Of a stretch of 64,000 bases of DNA, positions 1 to 10,100 are shown one piece after another (positions within the stretch are counted from its first letter, which is position 1; every line of letters begins with the position of its first letter). The notes under the pieces were generated by a model that was given only the letters and a program-made list of their open reading frames with translations, ran no database searches and was not told where the DNA came from. This DNA is from Cymodocea nodosa (Eukaryota; Streptophyta; Magnoliopsida; Alismatales; Cymodoceaceae), in contig CM072339.1 in assembly GCA_036874045.1 (NCBI GenBank), positions 18,607,501 to 18,671,500 of the forward strand, in the 5' to 3' direction. The position numbers and the translations under genes are program-made.

Positions 1-363
1 CTATTTTCCACACATTGTTCATGCCTTTGGATTGTGTGTGCTCATATCTAAATAGTTTTGTGATGTTACCAATAGCTGGTCATGTTCATATAGCTTCAGA
101 TTGTGCGTGCCTATGTTTTTGATCATGGTTTTGTGTTGTTGTGTGGTTGGTCTAGTTTTATTGATAGTAGTTGTGTTTGTTCGATCAGAAGTTATCAAGT
201 GTACTTCAGATTGTTGACAATTTTAGTTCCTATTTTCAGCAACTAATAGCAGTTTTCATTAGTTTGATGACAATTGACAGTGGATGGTTGTTCAACCAAA
301 AGCTATTCATGCATAGTTTTTCAAATTTTACAGCAACAAACTTGTGAGATTAGATTGTTATCC
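1..363. other. Leading stretch with no recognised gene
   Basis: T-rich non-coding sequence with no convincing ORF, RNA gene or repeat structure. It lies directly upstream of a copia gag start in the same orientation, so it may be leader or LTR of that element. No LTR end or primer-binding site could be recognised in it. Confidence 0.4.
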
Positions 364-578
364 ATGGCTACACATGAATTTGTAATAAAAAATTTCACTA
401 GCAACTCAAAGAAGTTGAAGGAGTAGAACTATAGATTGTGGGTGTAGGGTTTTAAAACAATTGTTATTGCCAACTGCAAGCTCCAACACCTCACTGATGA
501 TCCTTCAGACTTTGACCACTTATGCCAACTAGTTTGTTGATGACACCACAATCATTTTATGGATGCTTTCTAGCATGG
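364..578 (+). pseudogene. Ty1-copia gag fragment, 5' part (split by gypsy insertion)
   Basis: The ATG at 364 opens a short reading frame (MATHEFVIKNF...) of the kind that begins plant copia gag proteins. It is followed by in-frame stops and by a readable W-less version of the early gag region. The fragment stops exactly at the target duplication CATGG (574-578) of the gypsy element and resumes on the far side at 5415. The copia element was therefore already present when the gypsy element landed in it. It is non-functional. The assignment rests on translated similarity recognised by eye, which is stronger for the second half. Confidence 0.55.
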
Positions 579-905
579 TGTGAGAGAACTCCCTATGTGT
601 GGAAGATCTTAAGAGGTAGAGATGCTTGTAAGAGAGATTAGCTATGGTGAAGGAATGACAGATATTGATATTGTCGCTATTCAAGAGGCAAAACTCTCCA
701 AGTTTACAAGGTAATCTTTCATAGAATAGAAAAGCCTAACTCTAATGCAATAATTGGTAATATATATATCATTCCATGCCTTAAGTCTGAATACCTGATC
801 ACCCACTTAATCCCTCTTACAACAAACATTACATTACATTACATTACATTACATTACATTACATTACATTACATTACATTACATTACATTACATTACATT
901 ACATT
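579..905 (-). repeat. Left (3') LTR of gypsy element, with (ACATT)16
   Basis: Starts TGTGAGAGAACTCCC and runs parallel to the right LTR, with shared blocks such as CTTAAGTCTGAATACCTGA. Its inner end is an uninterrupted pentanucleotide tract ACATT x16 (826-905), where the right LTR has only two units. A purine-rich minus-strand stretch (TTGAGGGAG) just inside it is a plausible polypurine tract. Confidence 0.85.
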
Positions 906-1111
906 ACTCCCTCAAGGTCTGGGTAATTAGATAAAAGCTTGGAGTACTCTTCCCACGTAGCTGATTCTTCTCCCTCACCTTCCCACTATATCAACACTTT
1001 TGTAATCACTGCATTGTGCTTTTCCTTCATCTGATGTGCCAGCAATCTGGTAGGTGCTTTAAAGTGATTGATCTCTAGAATTGGCATTTGAGATGGCATC
1101 AAATTATCAAC

Positions 1112-1540
1112 CTATCCAAGCTTTCTATGCAGCTGTGATATGTGGACAATTAGATGTATCTTGGAGTTGGGTGGTAGCTTCAATTGATATGCAACCTTGC
1201 CAACATGATTCAAGACGTTAAAGGGTCCATAATATCTAGGGGACAGTATTTGATTGCTGCAATCACCAACAGAGAATTGTTTGTAAGGTTGTAACTTGAG
1301 GAATACACAATCACCCACCTTGAATGAATCATCTTGTTGCTTCCTATCTGTCTGCACTTTTATGTGTTGTTGTACTCTATGGAGATTTTCCTTGACTTTC
1401 TGTAATATAGCATCTCTGGATTGGAGTTCTTCCTCTATTGGCTGAGCTTTAGCTGTCCCTAGAACATATGATAACAATAAGGGAGGTGAGATTCCATAGA
1501 GGACTTCGAAGGATGATACTTTTGTTGCACTATGCCACAA
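1112..1540 (-). pseudogene. gypsy integrase C-terminal region
   Basis: A 142-codon open frame with the usual end of a gypsy integrase: SSFEVLYGISPPLLL, then DSFKVGDCVFLKLQPYKQ and RYYGPFNVLNHVGKVAYQLKLPP. It is the longest intact stretch of the integrase in this element but lacks the core in the same frame. Confidence 0.75.
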
Positions 1541-1569
1541 AGTATTATACCAATACTCTGCCCAAGGTA

Positions 1570-2160
1570 ACTAGTAACTCCAATTTTTTAGTTAGTGGGA
1601 AGTGAAACAATGCAAATATGTCCTCAAAGTACGGTTAAATATCTTTATTTGGTCATCAATTTGTAGGTGATAGGCGGCAGACATGCATAATTTGGAGCTT
1701 TGTGGGTGAAACAACTCTCGTCAGAAGGTGCTTGTGAAGATTGGGTCCCTGTCACAGACAATAGAGTTAGGTATGCCATGTAAATGAACCATGATGTCCA
1801 CAAAATAATAGGTTATATCCTTGGCTGTATAAGGGTGCTTAAGAGCAATGAAATGACCATACTTAGTAAGGTGATCAACAACTACCATAATTATGGTTTT
1901 TCCTTTTAACGGAGGTAACCCATTGATAAAGTTCATGCTAATATCAGTCTGCACCCATTAAAGAATAGGCAATGGTTGTAAAAGTTTCGTAGGCTGTAGT
2001 GTATTATACTTGTTACGTTGGCACAAATCACACTCTTGCACATCTTGCATCAAGTTAGTTCTCCAGCCCTTCCAATAAACATTTGATTGTATCCGTTGCA
2101 TTGTCTTTTGATAACTAGCATGACTGGCTGATAGGGAATTGTGAAATTCCTGTAGTAATG
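1570..2160 (-). pseudogene. gypsy integrase core remnant
   Basis: The minus strand shows the zinc-binding H2C2 end (CDLCQRNKYNTLQP) and the catalytic core (ISMNFINGLPPLKGKT, VVDHLTKYGHF, VCDRDPIFTSTF). The first catalytic Asp of the D,D-35-E triad reads Asn (MNFI) and the second is kept (CDRDP). Stops interrupt the frame after position 1721. Confidence 0.75.
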
Positions 2161-2194
2161 TTTGTTTCAGATGTGTTTCCCCTGCAATCAGCAG

Positions 2195-3480
2195 CTACCC
2201 TTTATAAAACAGCACCCCATCTATCAATGAATATTTATTTGGGTGTAATTTGACCTCCTGCCACTGCACTAAGAGTTGTTTGTAGGCATTAGAATTCAGA
2301 TGTGCCTCCTTAACGTGTTGGAAGCATGTAGGGACTAGGACTGTGACTGCATGGCTGCATAAATCATAGTTGTGACTCCTCCTAGATAGTGCATCAGCCG
2401 TGGCATTAGAGATACCCAGCTTGTATATGGTTTTGTAGTGGAAACTGAGTAGTTTGACCAGACATTTTTCTTGTGCAGGAGCATGAATCTGTTGGTTTTC
2501 AAGGTATTTAAGGTTGACCTGATCTATTTTAATAACAAATTGCTTCCCCACTAATAAATGTCACCATTTACTCACTACGGTTAAGATTGCAACCATCTCT
2601 TTTTCACAGATAGGTAGAAAGAATTGCTTCCCTTTAAAAGCTTGGCTCATATAAGCAACTGACTTAGTTTTCTGCATCAAAACAGTTCCCATTCCATTGG
2701 CCGAAGCATCACATACTACCATAAAAGTCTTAGAGAAATCCAATAGCATCAATAAAGGTGCTTGTGTAAGAGCAATTTTTAATGTTTGGAAAGCCTCTTG
2801 CATATTACGTTCCCACTGGAATCCCCCTTTTTGCAATGCCACATTGAGGGGTTGGGTAATTTCCTCAAAATCTTTAATGAAATGACGGTAATAATCTGCT
2901 AACCCCAAAAAACTGTGAAGTTTTTTTACGTTGGTTGGTGTAGGCCATCCAACAATAGCTTGTATTTTTTCCTCTATGGCAAGACCATCTGGTCCTATTA
3001 CATGTCTCAAATAATTAACTGTATTGGTAGCAATTTGGCATTTGCTCCTTTTAACATAAAACCTGTTATTCATCAAAATCGTAAGTACATTTTCCAACTC
3101 TATTAGATGATTCTTGCAAGAAGTGCTATAAACGAAAATATCATCGAAAAACATTAAAACAAACTTTCTCAAATATGGCCTAAAAATTTCATTCATAGCT
3201 ACTTAGAATGTTACTGAGGTGTTACATAGCTCAAAAGGCTTAACCACAAATTCATAGGGGCTGCTATGTGTTCAAAATGCAATTTTATGAATATCTTCTT
3301 CTGCCATTCTTATTTGGTCATATAGCCTGCCCTCAAATCAATTTGAAAACCATTGTGCTTGACCTAACTCATCAAGCAACTAATCAATTATTGGCATGAG
3401 ATATTTATCCTTAATTGTGTTTCTATTAAGTTCTCAGTAATCCATATGCATTCTCCAACTGTCGTCTTTCTTTATGACTA
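2195..3480 (-). pseudogene. gypsy reverse transcriptase and RNase H remnant
   Basis: The frame 3196-2561 carries the polymerase motif FVLMFFDDIFVYS, with both metal-binding aspartates kept. It is followed by the thumb region (AIVGWPTPTNVKKLHSFLGL) and an RNase H start (LLDFSKTFMVVCDASANGMG). The frame 2551-2195 continues with the RNase H end and the tether ending in ATADALSRR. Fragments upstream to about 3480 match the fingers region but are broken by stops. Confidence 0.8.
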
Positions 3481-3718
3481 ATAAAATTGGAGAGGAAAAA
3501 GGATTCACACTTGGGCAGATCTGATGTTTGGCTAAATAATCTTGCACTTGTTTTTCTATTTCTTTCTTTTGTGAATATGCATATTTGTAAGGTTTAATTT
3601 CCATCACCTTAGAAGGGTCTTTTAGTACGATTCTGTGTTCCAGCTACCTTTTATTTAGGATCTTTTGAAGTTCTTGAATTTGCAATAAGATAGTTACTTC
3701 TAGCTATGCCACTTCTAA

Positions 3719-4170
3719 TCAAGTACTTTTTGCATGTTTGGGTAGGTCTGATTCTTCCTTCTTTTCTTGAATTAAGGCCATATAAGCTATCCTCTTGGTA
3801 ACTTTAGCTGGTTCAGACATACTAGCCATTTGCAATTCCCTAAAAGAACACCCATTCCACATGATCTCCCTACCATCTAACTTGAATTCACAGGTCAATT
3901 CTTGAAAATCTAATGTCACCTTGCCACAGGGTTTCGACCATTGTGCCCTTATGATAATGTTATTTCCCCTTAAGGGAACCATATACACCTGCATTTTAAT
4001 GGGAACTCCTTCCACCACTACAGCTAAATCTGAACAGAATCCTTCACATCTAACAAACTCACTTGAGGCTAACATCACCTCAAACCTTGTCGAGGGTTAA
4101 TTATTAATTTCTGTTTCTTAGTAAATTCAAGGTGAACAAAATTATGTGTACTACTTGGATTAAAGTAAAA
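3719..4170 (-). pseudogene. gypsy retropepsin remnant with mutated active site
   Basis: The 119-codon frame 4078-3719 is the body of the aspartic protease (for example ...VYMVPLRGNNIIIRAQW). Just upstream, at about 4141-4166, the position of the catalytic D-S/T-G motif reads N-P-S followed by STHNF. The catalytic Asp is therefore Asn and the Gly is Ser. A frameshift separates this motif from the body, so it cannot be active. Confidence 0.65.
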
Positions 4171-4590
4171 TAGCTACCTATCTTCCTACACATTTCCCCA
4201 ATAGTCTGATGGTGTTTGGGTGCTCTTCTCTAGTCAATGCATGTAGAGAAATCTAAGGGTGTTCCTCAGGAACTTCCTCTTCCCATTCTATATCTTTTCC
4301 CATTGTATTTAGCTTTATCTCTTCCTCACCATCATTAGAGAAAGGCCCTTCTATCAAACATAACTGCTTATCTTTGCAAGTATGCCCTAGGTGATACTTT
4401 TCATCACATTGAAAACATAATCCTTTCTCACGTTTTTTTCTATTCTTCTACTAGAGATAACCTGGTGACTCAGTAATTTCTGAGCCTGAGCATTGCTATC
4501 CTTCATCCTCTAAGTTTAGTTGGGTGCTTTCTTTGATTTCCTCCAAGTGTAATCAAGTATTTCTCTGATTTCCAACCAGTTCCTGATCGA

Positions 4591-5075
4591 CTACATTAAG
4601 TTCAACTTGATTGTAGAAACAAGGTTTTCAAGCCTCCTCTCCTCTTTACACCCAATTTTTGTTGTTTGGCCATCTTGCGTGACTTGCATCTTCACAAGCA
4701 AAATGGCCATAGACATGGTAGTTAGACGAAGGCATTTAACTTCCAACCATAGCTCCTTTGCAAGCCCAGTGATGAAACATGAGATGCAGCTTGCTTCTAA
4801 CAGTCTAAACATTCCTTAGGGTCTCCCATGCCATTGAATAGTGGGAAGTTCAATTGGACATTATTGGTTGGTTGTGTGCTGCCACTAGAATTTCTTCCCC
4901 TATGCATCTCCTCTTTGTCTGGTGGTTTCTTTGGATGAGAGGATCCTTTTAACACTTGACCAAGTGAATCAAGTCTTTTCTCCAGATTGCTCATCCATGA
5001 TTCCACCCGATCTTCTAGTATGGTTAGTTTTGCATTGATTTGTCGAAGGATCTTTGCAAGTGTTGTTTCATCCAT
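4591..5075 (-). pseudogene. gypsy gag remnant
   Basis: The ATG at 5075 starts a 92-codon frame with a charged coiled-coil-like N-terminus (ILRQINAKLTILEDRVESW). It carries on in another frame from about 4812, with a gag motif of the form CISCFITGLAKELWLEV. The frame change and later stops make it non-functional. A CCHC zinc knuckle (C-x2-C-x4-H-x4-C, reading CFQCDEKYHLGHTC) follows at about 4372-4420 on the same strand. Confidence 0.7.
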
Positions 5076-5117
5076 TCTAGTATTACGTGTCTACCCCTTG
5101 TTATCCTCTAATTGAGT

Positions 5118-5130
5118 GGTTCAGATACTA
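5118..5130 (-). other. Degenerate primer-binding site (tRNA-iMet type)
   Basis: The minus strand reads TAGTATCTGAACC, which matches 10 of 13 positions of the plant initiator-methionine tRNA primer-binding sequence. It lies 3 bp inside the right LTR, where the primer-binding site of a minus-strand element should be. Confidence 0.7.
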
Positions 5131-5133
5131 GGT

Positions 5134-5414
5134 TGTAAGAAAACTCCCTATGCGTGGAAGATCTCTAATGGTAGGGATGCTTGTGAGGAAGATTAGCTAT
5201 GGTGAAGGAACAATAAATACTAATATTACTACTAGTCAAGAGGTGGAACTCTCTAAGTTTACAAGATAATCTTGCACAGAATAGAAATGCCTAACCCTAA
5301 TGCAATAATTGACAATATTATATATATATATATATATATATCACTTCATACCTTAAGTCTGAATACCTGATTATTCACTTAATCCCCCTTAGAACAAACA
5401 TTACATTACATACA
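5134..5414 (-). repeat. Right (5') LTR of gypsy element
   Basis: Starts TGTAAGAAAACTCCC and ends ACATTACATTACATACA, directly followed by the duplicated target CATGG. It contains a (TA)n tract at about 5318-5340 where the left LTR has a much shorter one. Overall divergence from the left LTR is clearly visible, so the insertion is not recent. Confidence 0.85.
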
Positions 5415-5812
5415 CATGGGGATCACTGTTGTAAGGTGTCACTATGATGTGCCCAGTAAAAAACATTTGGGACACAATGAAGAAGACTTATGAATATTAG
5501 AAAAATATCTTGAAGATGTTTTAGGTGTATGAACAGATTTTTTACTCTCAAGCAAGGGGACAAAATCTATAGGAACGTTATAATATACTATGTAGTCTAA
5601 TTCATGAGCTTGATATTTATTAGTCTCCTACAATCAACATATTGAATATATGTCAATATCACAAGGAATTGGCAGTAGTAGCATATTTGTCTAACCTAAA
5701 TCGTTAGATCTCATTACAGATTCATGGCATCTTTGGTGTGGAGAAGATGCCCAGTCTTAAGGAGACTTGCTAGAGTTACACGGATCTTGATTAGAATCAC
5801 CCCTTCTTATAG
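5415..5812 (+). pseudogene. Ty1-copia gag fragment, 3' part
   Basis: Continues the copia gag interrupted at 578. Readable pieces are MCPVKNIWDTMKKTYEY, then SLIHELDIY, KELAVVAYLSNLN and the region around PSLKETC. The order fits the middle and end of plant copia gag, with several stops and frame shifts. The copy is non-functional and older than the gypsy insertion. Confidence 0.65.
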
Positions 5813-5868
5813 ATTATTCTACCATGGCTATCTTATCATTGCGTAGACATGGATATGGATGGTGAGGT

Positions 5869-6842
5869 TGTTAGACTACACACAAAATTTGGACGCATAT
5901 GAACTAGTGCATCACTCAAATCACTTTTAAGCCAATTTTTAGTGCTCCCAAAGTTTAATTAAGCATTTGGACATCACTCCCATCACATTTACTTCAAGAG
6001 CATTAAGGAGAGTAAACTTTTATTATATTGTAAGTTTTCATTTTTGTGTAAAACAAGTTTGTTACCTCACTTGTAGTGTGAGAAGACTCCTTTGTGATTA
6101 AGGAGGTGTTGGTTTATTGCATTTGTATTTGAAAATACTAGACATTTCTTTGGGACTAAGAAGTGGGTGTCAATTTTGTGTGTTTCGACCCTAAAATACA
6201 TGTGTAACTCCTTTGGGATCAAGGAGTGTGGGTTTATTGTGTTTCAACCATAAAATACAAGAGGAGGATTCCTTTGGGATTAAGGAATTTTTGTTGGTTT
6301 GTTGTGTTTTGATCTTAAAATACAAGTGAGGTTGGTTTGGAGTGTTTTGACTTGAAAACACTTGTGTGGTTGATTTGGAGTGTTTTGACCTAAAAATATT
6401 TGTGTGATGGTTTGGTTTTGATCTTAAAACACGTGTGTAAGTTTGAAGTGTTTGAACTTAAAAACACTTGATTGTAAAGGTTGGGTGTTGACTTGGAACA
6501 ATAACAATTTAATGGAAAGACTCAAGTAGAAATACTTGGAGAGTAAACATGTCTGTTTGGGGAACCACCATATAAATCTGTCTTATTTATAGTTTGTTGT
6601 GAACTTATTTAATGAGCTTATTGTTTAAATTATATCACAAACCATTCAAAGTTTTTTATTGATCAATTATTTATTAAATATTTTAGTTAATAACTCTTGC
6701 TTGAAAAAGAACTATTTTAAACTACCGTCTTCGCTTACTTTTGAGATTTTTTTTCACTTTTGCTTATTGAAATAAACTTTTATTTATTTTAGAAGAAATT
6801 CATAATTCATCCTCCCTTTTATGAAGTAAATTGATTCTAACA
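5869..6842 (+). repeat. LTR-like block with TGTTAG/CTAACA ends and internal tandem motif
   Basis: Begins TGTTAG and ends CTAACA, a 6-bp inverted terminal pair of the kind seen on plant LTRs. From about 6070 to 6490 it contains two degenerate tandem motifs. One is roughly 80 bp, built on CTCCTTTGGGATTAAGGAG and a TGTGTTTCGACC-like core. The other is about 40 bp, built on GGTTTGGAGTGTTTTGACC. The 3' end has a pyrimidine-rich piece (TTCATCCTCCCTTTTATG) typical of copia LTR ends. The flanking 5-mers (GAGGT and TCATT) do not match, so it may be a 3' LTR of a rearranged element rather than a clean solo LTR. Confidence 0.5.
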
Positions 6843-7184
6843 TCATTATCCTTTGATAACATTGGGCGAGGAAAATTGTGTGCAGACCATTGTTCTAAAA
6901 AGCCATACCAGATTGGTTGGTTGAACTAGTTGGAAATGGCAAGATTGCTAAGTCAACATGGTCCTGTTCAATCATTTTAGCAGTTAAACTGCCTAACTTG
7001 GTGAACCTTGATTTAATGTCTCGTAATTAAATTTAACTTACAAGGTACACGTACATTTTGCAACATCGACTAATTTCTGAAAGCTAATCCACACTACTAT
7101 TAACATTGTGATTATATAAATTTTCTGTAGTTGACTTTTAATATTTATTTTGTATTCATATTGTACTGAAATATAATGGTGCAG

Positions 7185-10100
7185 GACATACCTGACATTG
7201 ATGGTGACAGAATATTTGGCATTAGATCCTTCAGTGTGCGTTTAGGACAAAAACGGGTTGGTTACTAGTGATTTTATCTCTTTTTCTATGCCAATCATGG
7301 ATGATGGATTACAGAAATTCATTTAACTAAACTGTTTCCATATGTTAGGTATTCTGGATATGCATATGTCTTCTGCAAATGGCTTACATTGTTGCTGCAA
7401 TTTTTGGAGTTACTTCCTCTTGCACATGGAGCAAAGTTGTTACTGTATGGTTTCTCAATCTGACATTAAATTTAATCTATTATAACATTTTATCCTTAAT
7501 AGTCCAGATAAGGAAGCAAAAGTATGAAAAAGAAAGCAAGTACTAGCCAGGAAGAATACATATAAAGCTTGCATCTCTGCTTTTGTTTGACTTTTGAAAA
7601 AAGTGAAGGTTTTTTGCGTCACTTAATTAAAAATTTTGCATGCCTTTCAATTGATTTTTTAGGAAAAAACTACAGAAACAACAATAGTAACCATCATTAA
7701 TTACAATTAGGGGTCTGTGCCATAAATCAATTCTCTCCATTTAGTTATGATCTATCTATTGCAATTTTGTTGGATTTTATGCATTTTATATCATCACAAG
7801 TTATGGCATTTTTAGTTTTTCTCTACCCTTTCTAACTCCATCATTATCAACTATTTCTTTCTTCATATATGTGTGCACTTAAAAAGCCTACTTCAAGTTT
7901 TTCAAATCGCTAAAAAAATATTCATGTTATCAACTCTGAAAGTGGGATTAAGATGTTGGATGCTGTTGTTATTTATCCCTACAACCCCACCTGCGTGGGT
8001 TCATTTCCTAAATTCTCTTAAAATAATTTTCTCAACCAACCCATTGCTGTTATTTTTATGCAATTATACATAACTTTTTCCTTATGTTTATAGTATTGCA
8101 TTTTATCACATGTAGATGTAGAGGTGCTTCTAAATTTCAACTATTTCATTTTTGTTTACAAAGAAAGTAAGCTTTGGTACAACAGTAAAATTCTCCATTC
8201 AATCTAGAAATAGCCTGAACTGCTTACTTTTATAAGTATGAATTTGTAAAAATGAACTCTTCCCAAACCTCTCATTAGTGAGTCTTGTGCAGTAGGTTGT
8301 CCATTTTATTCCTATAAACAATACAATCTATATTCATCATAAAAGCTAAAACTCCAACAATTGGTTTATACTTTATAGAATGCTATGTTCATATAGTTTG
8401 CATGGGATTTTCACACTTTAAAATATTCATTTATTTATTAAGTGCTTATTCTTTTTGGACCTCTCCTGAACCACTTTCAATGAGAGTTGGTTAATTACCA
8501 TGAAGAACCTCATAAACAGTTGTCATACATAATAAAATAAAAAAAATTAACACAATAACATTTAGCTTTCATTAATAAAAGATGGTGGGTACATAAAATT
8601 TTTAAGCTCATGTAATGGAACATCACATTCCAAGCATGCTTACAAAGAGAGAAATTGGATTTGAGACACGCTTATGGAAGGAGCAACTCAATTTTTGAAA
8701 CACACTTACGAAAGGAGTAATTCAGATTATAAATGCACTCACAAAGGAAGTAGCAATATTGAAATATACTTACAAAGAAAGTAGTTGTATTAAAATATCC
8801 TTATAGAGGGAGTAGTAATGTAGAAGGTTGCTTATGGAGAGAGTAGCTAGATTTGAGACATACTCATGGAGGGAGTGACTCATTTCTTTAAAACATGCTT
8901 ATAGGAGTGGTTCTGATTGTAAACATGCTCACAAAGGGAGCAATATATATTTTCCAAGCTCATGTAAGTGGGCATAAATATTGACTTATAATAAAGCATT
9001 TCAATTTTAAATATAAGAGAGGTAATTTGATACTTTGGATATATATCTCTATATATTTGATATATATTCATATTAATATTTCAGATAGTTTAGCCTCACG
9101 TCTAAAAGCAATGTGATATTTTTTATATTTTAGATAATTTAGGCTCATATTTAGGAGCAATGCAATATTTTTTCATATTTTAAATAGTTTAAACTCATAT
9201 CTAAGAATAATATGATCTTTTTTTATATTTTAGATAATTTAGGTTTATATCTAGAACAATATATTTTTATATTTTTTAGCCGTATGTTGAGCATGTATGT
9301 AATATAGTCATGCATAGAAGCATTTGTAGAGATTTAGCATGCTTAGGAGTATTTTGAAAATTTGACATGCATAAGGAGCGTTTGTAGAAATTGAGCAATG
9401 TAAAGGGTATTTTGGAAACTTAGATATGTATAAGGACATCATAGTAATTTAGGTACACTTAAGAACATTTTTGGTAATATAGGTACGTATGTATGTAGTT
9501 TTGCACATATAGAAGGATGTTTTGGTAAGTAGGATATGTAAAAGGGTATTAGGCTACAATAAGGGTATCATTGGAATTTATGACATGTCAAGGGCATTAT
9601 TGGAATTAATGCTATAATGTGGGTATGGTAGGGGTATTTGGATAATTTCTAAATATTCTCCCATATTCTTTTATTATTGTCATCCCATTGTATGCACACA
9701 TATATCTTAATATCATACATGTATGGGGAATAAAGATAAGATTCACTTTTTATGTATATATGTTTGCCAACTATATGCTTCATCATCTACTATATAGTTG
9801 ATGCATTATGCATTTTTTTAAAAACATACATGTGCTAAATCTCTTTGAACATACATGTATTCTTTGTAGACTTTTGTATTCATATACATATTTTGTGTCT
9901 ATCGATCATGTATGTATGAATATATATATTGTTCTTCAAATTCATAGATCTTGACATACACCCATACATTTTGACGTGTATGTATAAATACTGTCCTTCA
10001 AAATCCTTTTGCACACCTAGGGTCTTTAAAGGACATGTTTGAATATAATATATATATATTTTATACAAATCACTCTAAATAGACATGTCAATTGTGTTGG

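Larger units (their letters stand above)
579..5414 (-). mobile_element. Ty3-gypsy LTR retrotransposon, complete but dead
   Basis: The ends match a full element. The left LTR is 579 to about 905 and the right LTR 5134-5414. Both start with TG on the plus strand and share most of their sequence. The 5-bp target duplication CATGG is at 574-578 and 5415-5419. Read on the minus strand the order is right LTR, a degenerate tRNA-iMet primer-binding site, gag, CCHC knuckle, protease, reverse transcriptase, RNase H, integrase, integrase C-terminal region, left LTR. At 4.84 kb it is close to a typical gypsy length. Every coding section is broken by stops and frame changes, and two catalytic aspartates read as asparagine. 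It sits inside a copia gag remnant, and both lie in an intron of the prenyltransferase gene. Confidence 0.9.
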
